Shown here: in pieces, positions 1 to 5,978 of the stretch
How the letters are laid out: the number at the start of each line of letters is the position of its first letter
Position numbering within the stretch: the stretch's first letter is position 1
Notes under the pieces: model-generated
The model's input: only the letters and a program-made list of their open reading frames with translations
Databases searched by the model: none
What the model was told of the DNA's origin: nothing
Made by a program: the position numbers and the translations under genes
DNA from: Actinomycetota bacterium
GTDB taxonomy: Bacteria; Actinomycetota; Thermoleophilia; Miltoncostaeales; Miltoncostaeaceae
Assembly: GCA_005788075.1 (NCBI GenBank)
Contig: SXZC01000010.1
Location: 1 to 11,663, forward strand
Direction of reading: 5' to 3'
DNA length: 11,663 bases

Positions 1-131
1 ATCACAATTAGATTCTTCAATTCTAACTTAATATTACGGCGATATACGAAGAGAAACACACAGGCCACGGTCAATCCATTACAAGGGCGAACTTTTAAGG
101 TCCTATCATTTTTATAAAAAATACGCCCTAG
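1..131. other. AT-rich segment foreign to the locus (probable chimeric contig end)
   Basis: A hand count gives 41 G/C in the first 120 bases (about 34%), against a very high GC content in the rest of the window. No convincing gene is visible on either strand. It contains a 12-base perfect palindrome, TTTTTATAAAAA, at 109-120. PhoH-like coding sequence begins abruptly at about 132, and an in-frame TAG lies at 129-131 directly before it, so this segment cannot be the natural upstream part of phoH. An assembly or amplification chimera is the simplest reading. A real insertion or rearrangement that cut phoH is possible but less likely. Confidence 0.75.
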
Positions 132-368
132 CTGCGCCTGGGCTTCGGATCCACCGTGGTGGTCACCGGCGACATCACGCAGGTCGACCTTCCGCGGGAG
201 CGCCGGTCGGGCCTCGCGGACATCGAGCGCGTGCTCGGCGGAATCCCCGGCATCGGCGTGGTGCGGTTCACCAAGGACGACGTGGTGCGCCACAAGCTCG
301 TGCAGCGCATCGTCGAGGCCTACCGCGTGCACGAGGAGGGCGACAACCCGTGGGGCGACGAGACCTGA
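132..368 (+). CDS. phoH: PhoH family ATPase, C-terminal fragment
   Basis: This is the C-terminal 78 codons of a PhoH-type P-loop ATPase, a cytoplasmic protein linked in many bacteria to RNA metabolism and commonly found next to ybeY. The visible sequence carries the family's terminal signatures: RLGFGS, then TGDITQVDLPR (a Walker-B/sensor-like region), RSGL, a VRF-x-x-DDVVRH segment and LVQRIVEAY near the end. Full-length family members are about 320-350 residues, so the Walker A lobe and most of the domain are missing. The loss coincides with the AT-rich junction at about 131, where a TAG precedes the homology in frame, so there is no natural start. The 3' end overlaps ybeY by 19 bases. The gene is probably intact in the organism and truncated only in this contig. 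Confidence 0.85.
   Translation: MRLGFGSTVVVTGDITQVDLPRERRSGLADIERVLGGIPGIGVVRFTKDDVVRHKLVQRIVEAYRVHEEGDNPWGDET
333..340 (+). promoter_or_regulatory. Strong ribosome binding site for ybeY
   Basis: GAGGAGGG lies 9 bases upstream of the GTG at 350, inside the phoH coding sequence. It fixes the ybeY start at that GTG, which overlaps the phoH end, in a frame where no other good start is near. Confidence 0.7.
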
Positions 369-778
369 TCGAGGTCGAGGCACGCCTGGGCGACGGGGCG
401 CGTGCGACCGACCTGGCGCCGCTCGTGGAGCACGTGCGCTTCGCCTGCGCGCAGGTGGGCGTGGAGCGGGCGACGGTGGGGCTGGTGGTGGTGTCTCCCG
501 CCGAGATGGCGGCGATCAACGGGGAGTATCGCGGGAAGCCCGAGGCCACCGACGTGCTGTCGTTCCCGGTTGATGGCCCCGAGGCGCGGGAGTGGCCGCT
601 GGACGGCCCGCCGCCCGAGCTCGGCGACATCCTGATCTGCCCGGAGGCAGCCCAGGATCCGCTCACCACCCTGGCCGTGCACGGGCTGCTGCACCTCGTG
701 GGCTACGACCACGAGGTCGACGACGGCGAGATGCTGGCCCTGCAGGACGACATCGTGCACGCGGCGGAGGCGCGATGA
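350..778 (+). CDS. ybeY: Endoribonuclease YbeY (16S rRNA maturation factor)
   Basis: A 142-residue protein of normal family length. YbeY is a zinc metalloprotein acting on RNA in the cytoplasm, implicated in 16S rRNA 3'-end maturation and ribosome quality control. The signature HGLLHLVGYDH spans residues 111-121, with the three zinc-ligand histidines at 111, 115 and 121. Upstream are the typical INGEYRGK and TDVLSFP segments and a GDILI strand. The GTG start at 350 is supported by a strong GAGGAGGG site 9 bases upstream. The gene overlaps phoH by 19 bases and the next gene by ATGA (775-778), so the block is translationally coupled. The phoH-ybeY-dgkA-era order is a classic conserved neighbourhood. 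Nothing odd is seen in the sequence. Confidence 0.93.
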   Translation: MGRRDLIEVEARLGDGARATDLAPLVEHVRFACAQVGVERATVGLVVVSPAEMAAINGEYRGKPEATDVLSFPVDGPEAREWPLDGPPPELGDILICPEAAQDPLTTLAVHGLLHLVGYDHEVDDGEMLALQDDIVHAAEAR

Positions 779-1551
779 GCACGCCCGACGACGACCGCCC
801 GGCGCAGCGCCTGCTGCGCGAGCCACGGCCCGGGGCGCTCCCCCGGCAGGGGTCGCTGCGCTGGTCGTTCACTTGGGCATTCGAGGGCATCGTGTTCGTG
901 CTGCGCACGCAGCGCAACATGCAGATCCACGTGGCCGCCGGCCTGCTGGTGCTCATCCTCGCGCTCGTGCTCGGGGTGAGCCGCTTCGAGCTGCTCGCCC
1001 TGGTCATCGTGGTGGCGCTCGTGCTCGTTGCGGAGATGTTCAACACGGCGCTCGAGGCAGCCATCGACGCGGTGGTCACCTCATACCACCCGCTCGTGAA
1101 GATCGCGAAGGACGTGGCGGCCGGAGCGGTGCTCATCGCCGCGCTCGCGGCGATCGCCGTGGCGTACCTCATCCTCTACGGACGGCTGTCGGAGCCCGGG
1201 CGCGACCTGCTGCAGGGCGTGCGGCAGGCGCCCACGCACGTGGCGGTGATCGTCATCGTGGTGGCCGTCATCGCGGTCGTGGCGCTCAAGGCCTACTCGG
1301 GCGCGGGCACGGCGCTTCGCGGCGGATTCCCGTCGGGGCACGCCGCCGTGGCCTTCGCGGCGTGGATGGCCATCACCCTCATCGTGCTTCCGCTCACGCA
1401 CGGGGCGCTGGTGTCCACCCTGGCGTTCCTCATCGCCCTGCTCGTGGCGCAGTCGCGGGTGGAGGCGGGGTTCCATTCCGCGGTCGAGGTGGTGGCCGGC
1501 GCGCTGCTCGGCGCGGGGGTCACGCTGCTGCTCTTCCAGATCTGGGGCTGA
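775..1551 (+). CDS. Diacylglycerol/undecaprenol kinase fused to PAP2-type phosphatase
   Basis: A 258-residue membrane protein with two modules. Residues about 28-135 match the DgkA/undecaprenol kinase family: an RNMQIH segment, then hydrophobic helices at about 52-70 and 72-88, the E-x-x-NTALE motif (E87, N90, E94) and a KIAKDVAAGAV segment. Residues about 148-258 match the PAP2 phosphatase family: PSGH at 186-189 and an SR-x5-H motif followed by Glu where Asp is usual. The first PAP2 motif (K-x6-RP) is degenerate, and the module has only about three membrane helices, so it is a compact version. Kinase and phosphatase activities on lipid carriers or diacylglycerol in the inner membrane are inferred from the families. 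The gene begins at an ATG overlapping the ybeY stop and ends 4 bases before era. Confidence 0.85.
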   Translation: MSTPDDDRPAQRLLREPRPGALPRQGSLRWSFTWAFEGIVFVLRTQRNMQIHVAAGLLVLILALVLGVSRFELLALVIVVALVLVAEMFNTALEAAIDAVVTSYHPLVKIAKDVAAGAVLIAALAAIAVAYLILYGRLSEPGRDLLQGVRQAPTHVAVIVIVVAVIAVVALKAYSGAGTALRGGFPSGHAAVAFAAWMAITLIVLPLTHGALVSTLAFLIALLVAQSRVEAGFHSAVEVVAGALLGAGVTLLLFQIWG

Positions 1552-1555
1552 TCGA

Positions 1556-2446
1556 GTGCCTCCCGAGATGCTGCGGTCGGGGCTCGTGGCCCTGGCGGGC
1601 CGGCCGAACGTGGGCAAGTCGACGCTCGCCAATGCCCTCGCCGGGGAGCACGTGGCGGCGGTGTCCGCCCGGCCCCAGACCACCCGAAGGCGGGTGCTGG
1701 CGGTGGCGCGCGGGGACGGCTGGCAGGCCGTGCTGCTCGACCTCCCCGGGTTCCAGCGCCCCGCCGACCGCCTGACCGAGCGCATGCAGGACACCGTCGA
1801 CCGCACGGTGGCCGACACCGACGCCGCGCTTTTCGTGCTGAACGCCGCGGAGGAGATCGGCCGCGGCGACCGCTTCATCGCCGAGCGGCTGGCATCGACC
1901 GGCATTCCGGTGGTGGTGGTGGTGAACCAGGTCGACCGCGTGCCACGCGACCGCCTGCCCGAGGTCATCGCGCAGGCCGCCGAGCTGGTGCCGTCGTTCC
2001 GGGCCATCCACCCGGTGAGCGCGCTCACCGGCGAGGGCCTCGCGGCGCTGCGCGAGGAGTTCCCCGCGCTGCTGCCCGAGGGGCCGCCGTACTTCCCCGA
2101 GGGAGTGAGCACCGACCAGACCGACGAGGAAATGGCGGCCGAGATGATCCGCGAGGCGGCGATCCAGCGGCTGCGCGACGAGGTTCCGCATGCCCTCGCG
2201 GTGCAGGTGGAGGAGATCACGCCGGCGCGCACGGGCCGGCGCGTCGAGGCCTGGGTCTTCGTCGAGACCGAGAGCCAGAAGGGCATCGTGGTGGGCAAGG
2301 GGGGCGGGATGATCCGCGACATCGGCATCCAGGCCCGCGAGGTGCTCTCCCGCACCTGGGGTGAGCCCGTGCACCTCGACCTCCAGGTGAAGGTGAGGCC
2401 GAAATGGCGCCGCGACGACGCCATGCTGGACCGCCTGGGCCTCTGA
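1556..2446 (+). CDS. era: GTPase Era
   Basis: A 296-residue protein, normal for Era, which binds the 3' end of 16S rRNA and checks small-subunit assembly. The N-terminal G domain shows G1 GRPNVGKST (residues 15-23), a G2 region with PQTTRRR, G3 as DLPG (62-65) and G4 as NQVD (124-127). G5 is PVSALTGEG. The C-terminal KH domain has the SQKGIVVGKGGGMIRDIG stretch with its GKGG loop, then a VKV...WRRDD tail. Canonical G3 and G4 are DTPG and NKxD, so both are altered here. The GTG at 1556 is chosen as start, 4 bases after the preceding stop. The ATG at 1568 (giving MLRSGLVAL) is an equally plausible start and closer to family N-termini. The gene is the last of its block. Confidence 0.9.
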   Translation: MPPEMLRSGLVALAGRPNVGKSTLANALAGEHVAAVSARPQTTRRRVLAVARGDGWQAVLLDLPGFQRPADRLTERMQDTVDRTVADTDAALFVLNAAEEIGRGDRFIAERLASTGIPVVVVVNQVDRVPRDRLPEVIAQAAELVPSFRAIHPVSALTGEGLAALREEFPALLPEGPPYFPEGVSTDQTDEEMAAEMIREAAIQRLRDEVPHALAVQVEEITPARTGRRVEAWVFVETESQKGIVVGKGGGMIRDIGIQAREVLSRTWGEPVHLDLQVKVRPKWRRDDAMLDRLGL

Positions 2447-2451
2447 GGGCG

Positions 2452-2477
2452 CCGTCCCCGGGCGGCGACCGTCCCCG
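2452..2477 (+). repeat. 9-base direct repeat upstream of the deoC-like operon
   Basis: CCGTCCCCG occurs at 2452-2460 and again at 2469-2477, 17 bases apart start to start, immediately upstream of the TATACT box at 2480. Two same-oriented copies next to a promoter could be an activator or repressor site, but GC-rich sequence makes chance repeats easy. Function unknown. Confidence 0.3.
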
Positions 2478-2479
2478 CC

Positions 2480-2493
2480 TATACTTCCGCGCC
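2480..2493 (+). promoter_or_regulatory. Probable promoter (-10 box) for the deoC-hisIE-trp operon
   Basis: TATACT at 2480-2485 matches the -10 consensus at five of six positions and is a striking AT-rich island in a GC-rich gap. No clear -35 hexamer is seen about 17 bases upstream. A transcript would start around 2492-2494, coinciding with the ATG at 2494. This is the only good promoter candidate between era and the end of ccmH. Confidence 0.55.
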
Positions 2494-2526
2494 ATGCTGA
2501 ACGCCCCTTCAGGACGTGCTTCGTGA
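2494..2526 (+). CDS. Possible 10-residue leaderless leader peptide
   Basis: ATG at 2494, 8 bases after the -10 box, opens a 10-codon frame, MLNAPSGRAS, ending in a TGA at 2524-2526 that overlaps the GTG start of the deoC-like gene. Leaderless ATG starts at this distance from a -10 box are common in actinobacteria. The overlap could couple translation of the leader to deoC. The peptide has no Trp or His codons, so classic attenuation is not suggested. The alternative is that this is simply the 5' untranslated region, since an AGGA at 2511-2514 sits 8 bases before the GTG and can serve deoC by itself. Confidence 0.3.
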   Translation: MLNAPSGRAS

Positions 2527-3203
2527 GGGCCCGCGAGCTCGCGAAGAGCTGCGACTTCACCCTGCTCCGCGCCGGCGTCACCCCTGGTGACCTGGCGGCG
2601 CACTGCGCTGCCGCGGCGCGCCTGCACATGGCGTCGGTCATCGTGCCGCCCACCATGGTGCGCGCGGCTGCCGAGGCGTTGGGGGGCGGTGACGTCAAGG
2701 TGGCCACGGTGGTGAGTTACCCGTTCGGCACCGACGAGACGGCGACGAAGGTGGCCGTCACCCGGGCCGCCATCGCGGCGGGCGCGCGCGAGCTCGACGT
2801 GGTCATGAACGTCTCGGCGCTGCTCTCCGGCCGCCCGGGCGTGGCGCGCGCCGACCTCGGCGCGGTCGTCGATGCCGCCCGCGACGCCACGAGCGCGCAC
2901 GTGATGGTGCGGGCCGTCGTGGAGGCCCCCCTCCTGGGTGAGCGCCTGCTTCGCAGGGCATGCCAGGTGGCCGCCATCGCCGGAGCCGACTTCGCCGTCA
3001 CGGCCACGGGGCTCTCGGGCCCGGCCAGCCCGCAGGACGTCGAGGTGATGCGCAACTGCCTCGCCTCGGACATCGGGGTGGTGGCCGCGGGCGGCATCAC
3101 CAGGCTCGACGAGGCGATCCTCCTGCTCGATGCCGGCGCGCAGCGCGTGGCCACGGCGAGCGCCGCTGACATGGTCGATGCGCTCATGGGCGTGGCCGCA
3201 TGA
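2523..3203 (+). CDS. DeoC-family protein lacking both active-site lysines
   Basis: A 226-residue TIM-barrel protein clearly of the deoxyribose-phosphate aldolase family: DFTLL near the N-terminus, a YPFGTDETATKV segment, GARELDVVMN, then TATGLSG and AAGGIT strands. Authentic DeoC uses a Schiff-base lysine (E. coli K167, in FIKTSTG) and a helper lysine (K201, in FKPAGG). The aligned positions here are Val159 (FAVTATG) and Val187 (GVVAAGG). The aspartate matching E. coli D102 is kept as D92. Each replacement needs several base changes (GTC and GTG codons), so sequencing error is unlikely. Aldolase chemistry is therefore doubtful; another reaction or a non-catalytic role is inferred. The GTG start has an AGGA 8 bases upstream, and the ATGA overlap with hisIE ties the gene to the his/trp operon. 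I give no gene symbol because function is uncertain. Confidence 0.85.
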   Translation: MRARELAKSCDFTLLRAGVTPGDLAAHCAAAARLHMASVIVPPTMVRAAAEALGGGDVKVATVVSYPFGTDETATKVAVTRAAIAAGARELDVVMNVSALLSGRPGVARADLGAVVDAARDATSAHVMVRAVVEAPLLGERLLRRACQVAAIAGADFAVTATGLSGPASPQDVEVMRNCLASDIGVVAAGGITRLDEAILLLDAGAQRVATASAADMVDALMGVAA

Positions 3204-3862
3204 GCGCGGCTGCCGACTCCCAGGACGGCGAGGCGTCGGACCGCGTGCGCTTTGGCGATGACGGGCTGGTGCCCGCCATCGTGCAGGACGCCGAGACCGG
3301 CCGCGTGCTCACGCTCGCCTGGATGAATGCTGAGTCGCTGGCCAAGACCCTCGAGACCGGCGAGACCTGGTTCTGGAGCCGCTCGCGCCAGGAGCTCTGG
3401 CACAAGGGGGCCACCAGCGGCAACACGCAGGAGGTCGCGGGGATCGCCACCGATTGCGATACCGACGCCATCGTGGTGTCCGTCGTGCCCGCCGGCCCCG
3501 CGTGCCACACGGGCGACACCTCATGCTTCCACGACCCGCTCCAGGGTGACGTGGGGGCCGACAACGCGCCCTTCGCCATGCTGCCCGACCTCGAGGCCAT
3601 CATCACGGCCCGCGCCGCCGATGCCGACCCGGAGTCGTCGTACACCGCATCGCTGCTCGCGAAGGGCATCGACACCATGTGCAAGAAGGTCGGCGAGGAG
3701 GCCACCGAGGTGGCAATCGCCGCGAAGGGCGGCGAGCACGACCAGTTGGTGTACGAGAGCGCCGACCTGCTCTACCACCTCATGGTGCTGTGGCAGGCGC
3801 AGGGCGTGAGCCTGGCCGAGGTGGCCGAGGAGCTGGCGTCGCGGAGGCGGTCAGCCGGGTGA
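3200..3862 (+). CDS. hisIE: Bifunctional phosphoribosyl-AMP cyclohydrolase / phosphoribosyl-ATP pyrophosphatase
   Basis: A 220-residue cytoplasmic fusion catalysing steps 2 and 3 of histidine biosynthesis. The HisI domain (about residues 15-115) shows the metal and zinc ligands: D85, D87 and D89 in TDCDTDA, with C86, C102 and C109. The cysteine spacing (16 and 7) matches the known cyclohydrolase pattern. The HisE domain (about 125-215) is helical and contains KKVGEEATEV (about 162-171) plus an ESADLLYHL helix, the MazG-like pyrophosphatase signature. All key residues look intact. The two domains are fused, although many actinobacteria encode HisI and HisE separately. The ATG at 3200 overlaps the deoC-like stop, and the stop overlaps the trpE GTG. 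Confidence 0.95.
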   Translation: MSAAADSQDGEASDRVRFGDDGLVPAIVQDAETGRVLTLAWMNAESLAKTLETGETWFWSRSRQELWHKGATSGNTQEVAGIATDCDTDAIVVSVVPAGPACHTGDTSCFHDPLQGDVGADNAPFAMLPDLEAIITARAADADPESSYTASLLAKGIDTMCKKVGEEATEVAIAAKGGEHDQLVYESADLLYHLMVLWQAQGVSLAEVAEELASRRRSAG

Positions 3863-5391
3863 CCACGCTGCGCATCGACGTGCCCGAGCACGCGGCCGGC
3901 GATGACCTGCCCGTGACCCCCGGCCTCGACGGCGTGCGCGCCGCTGCGGGCACGTACCGCCAGGTGCCGCTCGCCCACACGTACCTCGATGACTGCGAGA
4001 CCCCCGTGAGCGCCATGCTCAAGCTGCGCGGGGGCGGTCCGTGCTTCCTGCTCGAGAGCGCCGAGCAGGGGCAGCGCCTCGGGCGGTACTCGATGATCGG
4101 CATCGAGCCGCAGGCGGTCATCCGCGCCGAGGGCGGCCGGGTGACCCTGCGCCGCCCCGACGGCAGCGAGGAGGACCTCGACGCGGACGACCCCTTCGGC
4201 GTCATCCAGTCACTCGTCGACGACGCGGCCATGGCGCCGCCGGCCGAGCCGCTCGCCTTCTGGGGCGGCGCCGTGGGCTTCTTCGGCTACGACCTCGTGC
4301 GCACGGTGGAGCACCTGCCCGACGTGCCCGACGACGACCTGGGCATCCCCGACATGGTGATGATGCTCACGGGGCCCATCGTGCTGTTTGACCACCTGCG
4401 CCGATCCACCACCATCATCGTGCCGTGCGCCGTGGAGGAGGGCGTCGACCCGGCCGCGGCCTATGGCGATGCGGTGAAGGCGATCCGCTCGATCAAGGAC
4501 CGCCTGCAGGGCCCCGTGCCGCACCCCGCGCCGCACGGCCCGGTGGAGGTGGGTCCGGTGGAGAGCAACACCGGGCGCGAGCGCTTCTGCGAGGCCGTGG
4601 AGGCCGTGCGCGAGTACGTGTTCGCGGGCGACGCCTTCCAGGTGGTGCCATCACAGCGGTTCTCGGCCACCGTGGGCCTCGAGCCCTTCGCGGTGTACCG
4701 CGGGTTGCGCACCGTGAACCCGTCGCCCTACATGTTCTTCATCGACTGCGGCGACGTGCAGCTGGCCGGGTCGTCCCCCGAGATGCTCGTGAAGGTGACC
4801 GAGGGCGTGGTGGAGACCCGCCCGATCGCCGGCACGCGGCAGCGCGGGGCCGACCGCGCGGAGGACCTCGCCCTCGCCGAGGAGCTGCTCTCCGATCCCA
4901 AGGAGCGCGCCGAGCACGTGATGCTTGTCGACCTGGGTCGCAACGACCTGGGGCGCGTGTGCGCACCCGGATCCGTGCGCGTGAAGGACCTCATGGTGGT
5001 CGAGTACTACAGCCACGTGATGCACATCGAGAGCAGCGTGGTGGGCCAGCTCGCGGAGGGCCGCCCGGCCGTGGACGCGCTGCGATCCACCTTCCCCGCC
5101 GGCACGCTCTCCGGGGCCCCCAAGGTGCGCGCCAGGGAGATCATCGACGAGCTCGAGCCCACGAAGCGCGGCCCCTATGGCGGCGCGGTGGGCTACATCG
5201 GCTTCGACGGCAACCTCGACACCTGCATCACCATCCGCACCATCGTGTGCCGGGACGGCCGCTGCCATGTGCAGGCTGGCGCCGGCGTGGTGGCCGACTC
5301 CGACCCCGAGTCGGAGTTCGAGGAGACCCAGCGCAAGGCCGCGGGGATGTTCCGCGCCATCGAGGTGGCGGCCCAGCAGGAGGACTGGTGA
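3859..5391 (+). CDS. trpE: Anthranilate synthase component I
   Basis: A 510-residue protein of typical TrpE length that converts chorismate and ammonia to anthranilate, the first committed step of tryptophan synthesis. The N-terminal regulatory part carries LLES (residues 64-67) and NPSPYM (287-292), the two elements that bind feedback tryptophan in the family, so allosteric inhibition is expected. The C-terminal chorismate-binding domain shows IAGTRQRG, DPKERAEHVMLVDLGRND, STFPAGTLSGAPK, PYGGAVGY and a Q-AGAGVVADSDPE-E segment, all canonical. The start is the GTG at 3859, sharing GTGA with the hisIE stop, with GGAGG at 3843-3847. The ammonia-supplying partner TrpG follows directly. That partner has an altered active site, so TrpE may depend on free ammonia or another amidotransferase. 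Confidence 0.96.
   Translation: MTTLRIDVPEHAAGDDLPVTPGLDGVRAAAGTYRQVPLAHTYLDDCETPVSAMLKLRGGGPCFLLESAEQGQRLGRYSMIGIEPQAVIRAEGGRVTLRRPDGSEEDLDADDPFGVIQSLVDDAAMAPPAEPLAFWGGAVGFFGYDLVRTVEHLPDVPDDDLGIPDMVMMLTGPIVLFDHLRRSTTIIVPCAVEEGVDPAAAYGDAVKAIRSIKDRLQGPVPHPAPHGPVEVGPVESNTGRERFCEAVEAVREYVFAGDAFQVVPSQRFSATVGLEPFAVYRGLRTVNPSPYMFFIDCGDVQLAGSSPEMLVKVTEGVVETRPIAGTRQRGADRAEDLALAEELLSDPKERAEHVMLVDLGRNDLGRVCAPGSVRVKDLMVVEYYSHVMHIESSVVGQLAEGRPAVDALRSTFPAGTLSGAPKVRAREIIDELEPTKRGPYGGAVGYIGFDGNLDTCITIRTIVCRDGRCHVQAGAGVVADSDPESEFEETQRKAAGMFRAIEVAAQQEDW
5378..5384 (+). promoter_or_regulatory. Ribosome binding site deciding the trpG start
   Basis: AGGAGGA sits at the end of trpE, 9 bases before the ATG at 5394 but only 3 bases before the alternative GTG at 5388. 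The spacing favours the ATG. Confidence 0.65.
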
Positions 5392-5393
5392 CC

Positions 5394-5978
5394 ATGGCCG
5401 CGCAGCCCCACGTGGTGATCGTCGACAACTACGACTCCTTCACCTACAACCTCTTCCAGTACCTGGCCGAGCTCGGGGCGAAGGTGGACGTCTTCCGGCA
5501 CGACCGCATCACGGTCGAGGGCATCCGCGACCTCGCGCCCACGCACCTGGTCATCTCCCCGGGGCCCAAGACGCCCGACGAGGCCGGCATCTCGCTCGAC
5601 GCCATCCGTGACCTCGCGGGAGAGATGACGATCCTCGGCGTGTGCCTCGGCCACCAGGCCATCGGGCAGGCATTCGGCGGAACGGTGGTGCGGGGCAGCG
5701 AACCCGTGCATGGCAAGACCAGCGAGATCGCCCATGACGGCCGCACGGTGTTCGCCGGGCTTGCCGATCCCATGACCGCCACGCGCTACCACTCGCTCGT
5801 GGTGGAGCGCGAGAGCCTGCCCGACGTGCTCGAGGTGTCGGCCTGGTGCGACGGCGACGTCATCATGGGGCTCCGCCACCGCGACCTTCCCGTTGAGGGC
5901 GTGCAGTTCCTCCCCGAGTCGATCCTCTCGGGGGAGGGCAAGTCGCTGCTCCGGAACTTCCTGGGGATGTCCGCATGA
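5394..5978 (+). CDS. trpG: Anthranilate synthase component II (glutamine amidotransferase) with His-to-Leu active-site change
   Basis: A 194-residue class I glutamine amidotransferase, the normal length, that should hydrolyse glutamine and channel ammonia to TrpE. It shows the family N-terminus VDNYDSFTYNL, the ISPGP turn, the nucleophile loop GVCLGHQAIGQ (Cys84) and HGKTSE. In the final motif, family members read VQFHPES, where His and Glu complete the Cys-His-Glu triad. Here the codons at 5901-5921 read VQFLPES, with Leu173 (CTC at 5910-5912) in place of His and Glu175 kept. One base (CAC to CTC) would explain it, so sequencing error or a recent mutation must be considered. As written, glutaminase activity should be lost or greatly reduced. 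The protein is short of both PabA/TrpG ambiguity and distance from trpE: context makes TrpG clear. The stop overlaps trpD by ATGA. Confidence 0.93.
   Translation: MAAQPHVVIVDNYDSFTYNLFQYLAELGAKVDVFRHDRITVEGIRDLAPTHLVISPGPKTPDEAGISLDAIRDLAGEMTILGVCLGHQAIGQAFGGTVVRGSEPVHGKTSEIAHDGRTVFAGLADPMTATRYHSLVVERESLPDVLEVSAWCDGDVIMGLRHRDLPVEGVQFLPESILSGEGKSLLRNFLGMSA

Noticed and set aside
109..120. TTTTTATAAAAA palindrome as a terminator or operator
   Set aside because: It lies in the segment that looks foreign, with no gene on either side to regulate, and it is a weak A/T hairpin.
1911..1925. GTG-repeat run (microsatellite-like)
   Set aside because: It encodes the hydrophobic beta-strand of valines just before the Era G4 box, a normal G-domain feature.
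2452..2477. CRISPR-like or mobile-element repeats
   Set aside because: Only two 9-base copies exist, with no array, no cas genes and no transposase or terminal inverted repeats anywhere in the window.
2494..2526. Trp or His attenuator leader
   Set aside because: The 10-codon peptide has no Trp or His codons, and no alternative terminator/antiterminator stems with a T-run are seen.
1081..2707. Long minus-strand open frames (up to 447 codons) opposite dgkA/pap2 and era
   Set aside because: They are shadow frames caused by high GC. The plus-strand proteins have full family motifs and the antisense translations resemble no family.
5388..5390. GTG at 5388 as the trpG start
   Set aside because: It would give the GTGA overlap seen elsewhere, but it is only 3 bases from the AGGAGGA site, while the ATG at 5394 has ideal 9-base spacing.
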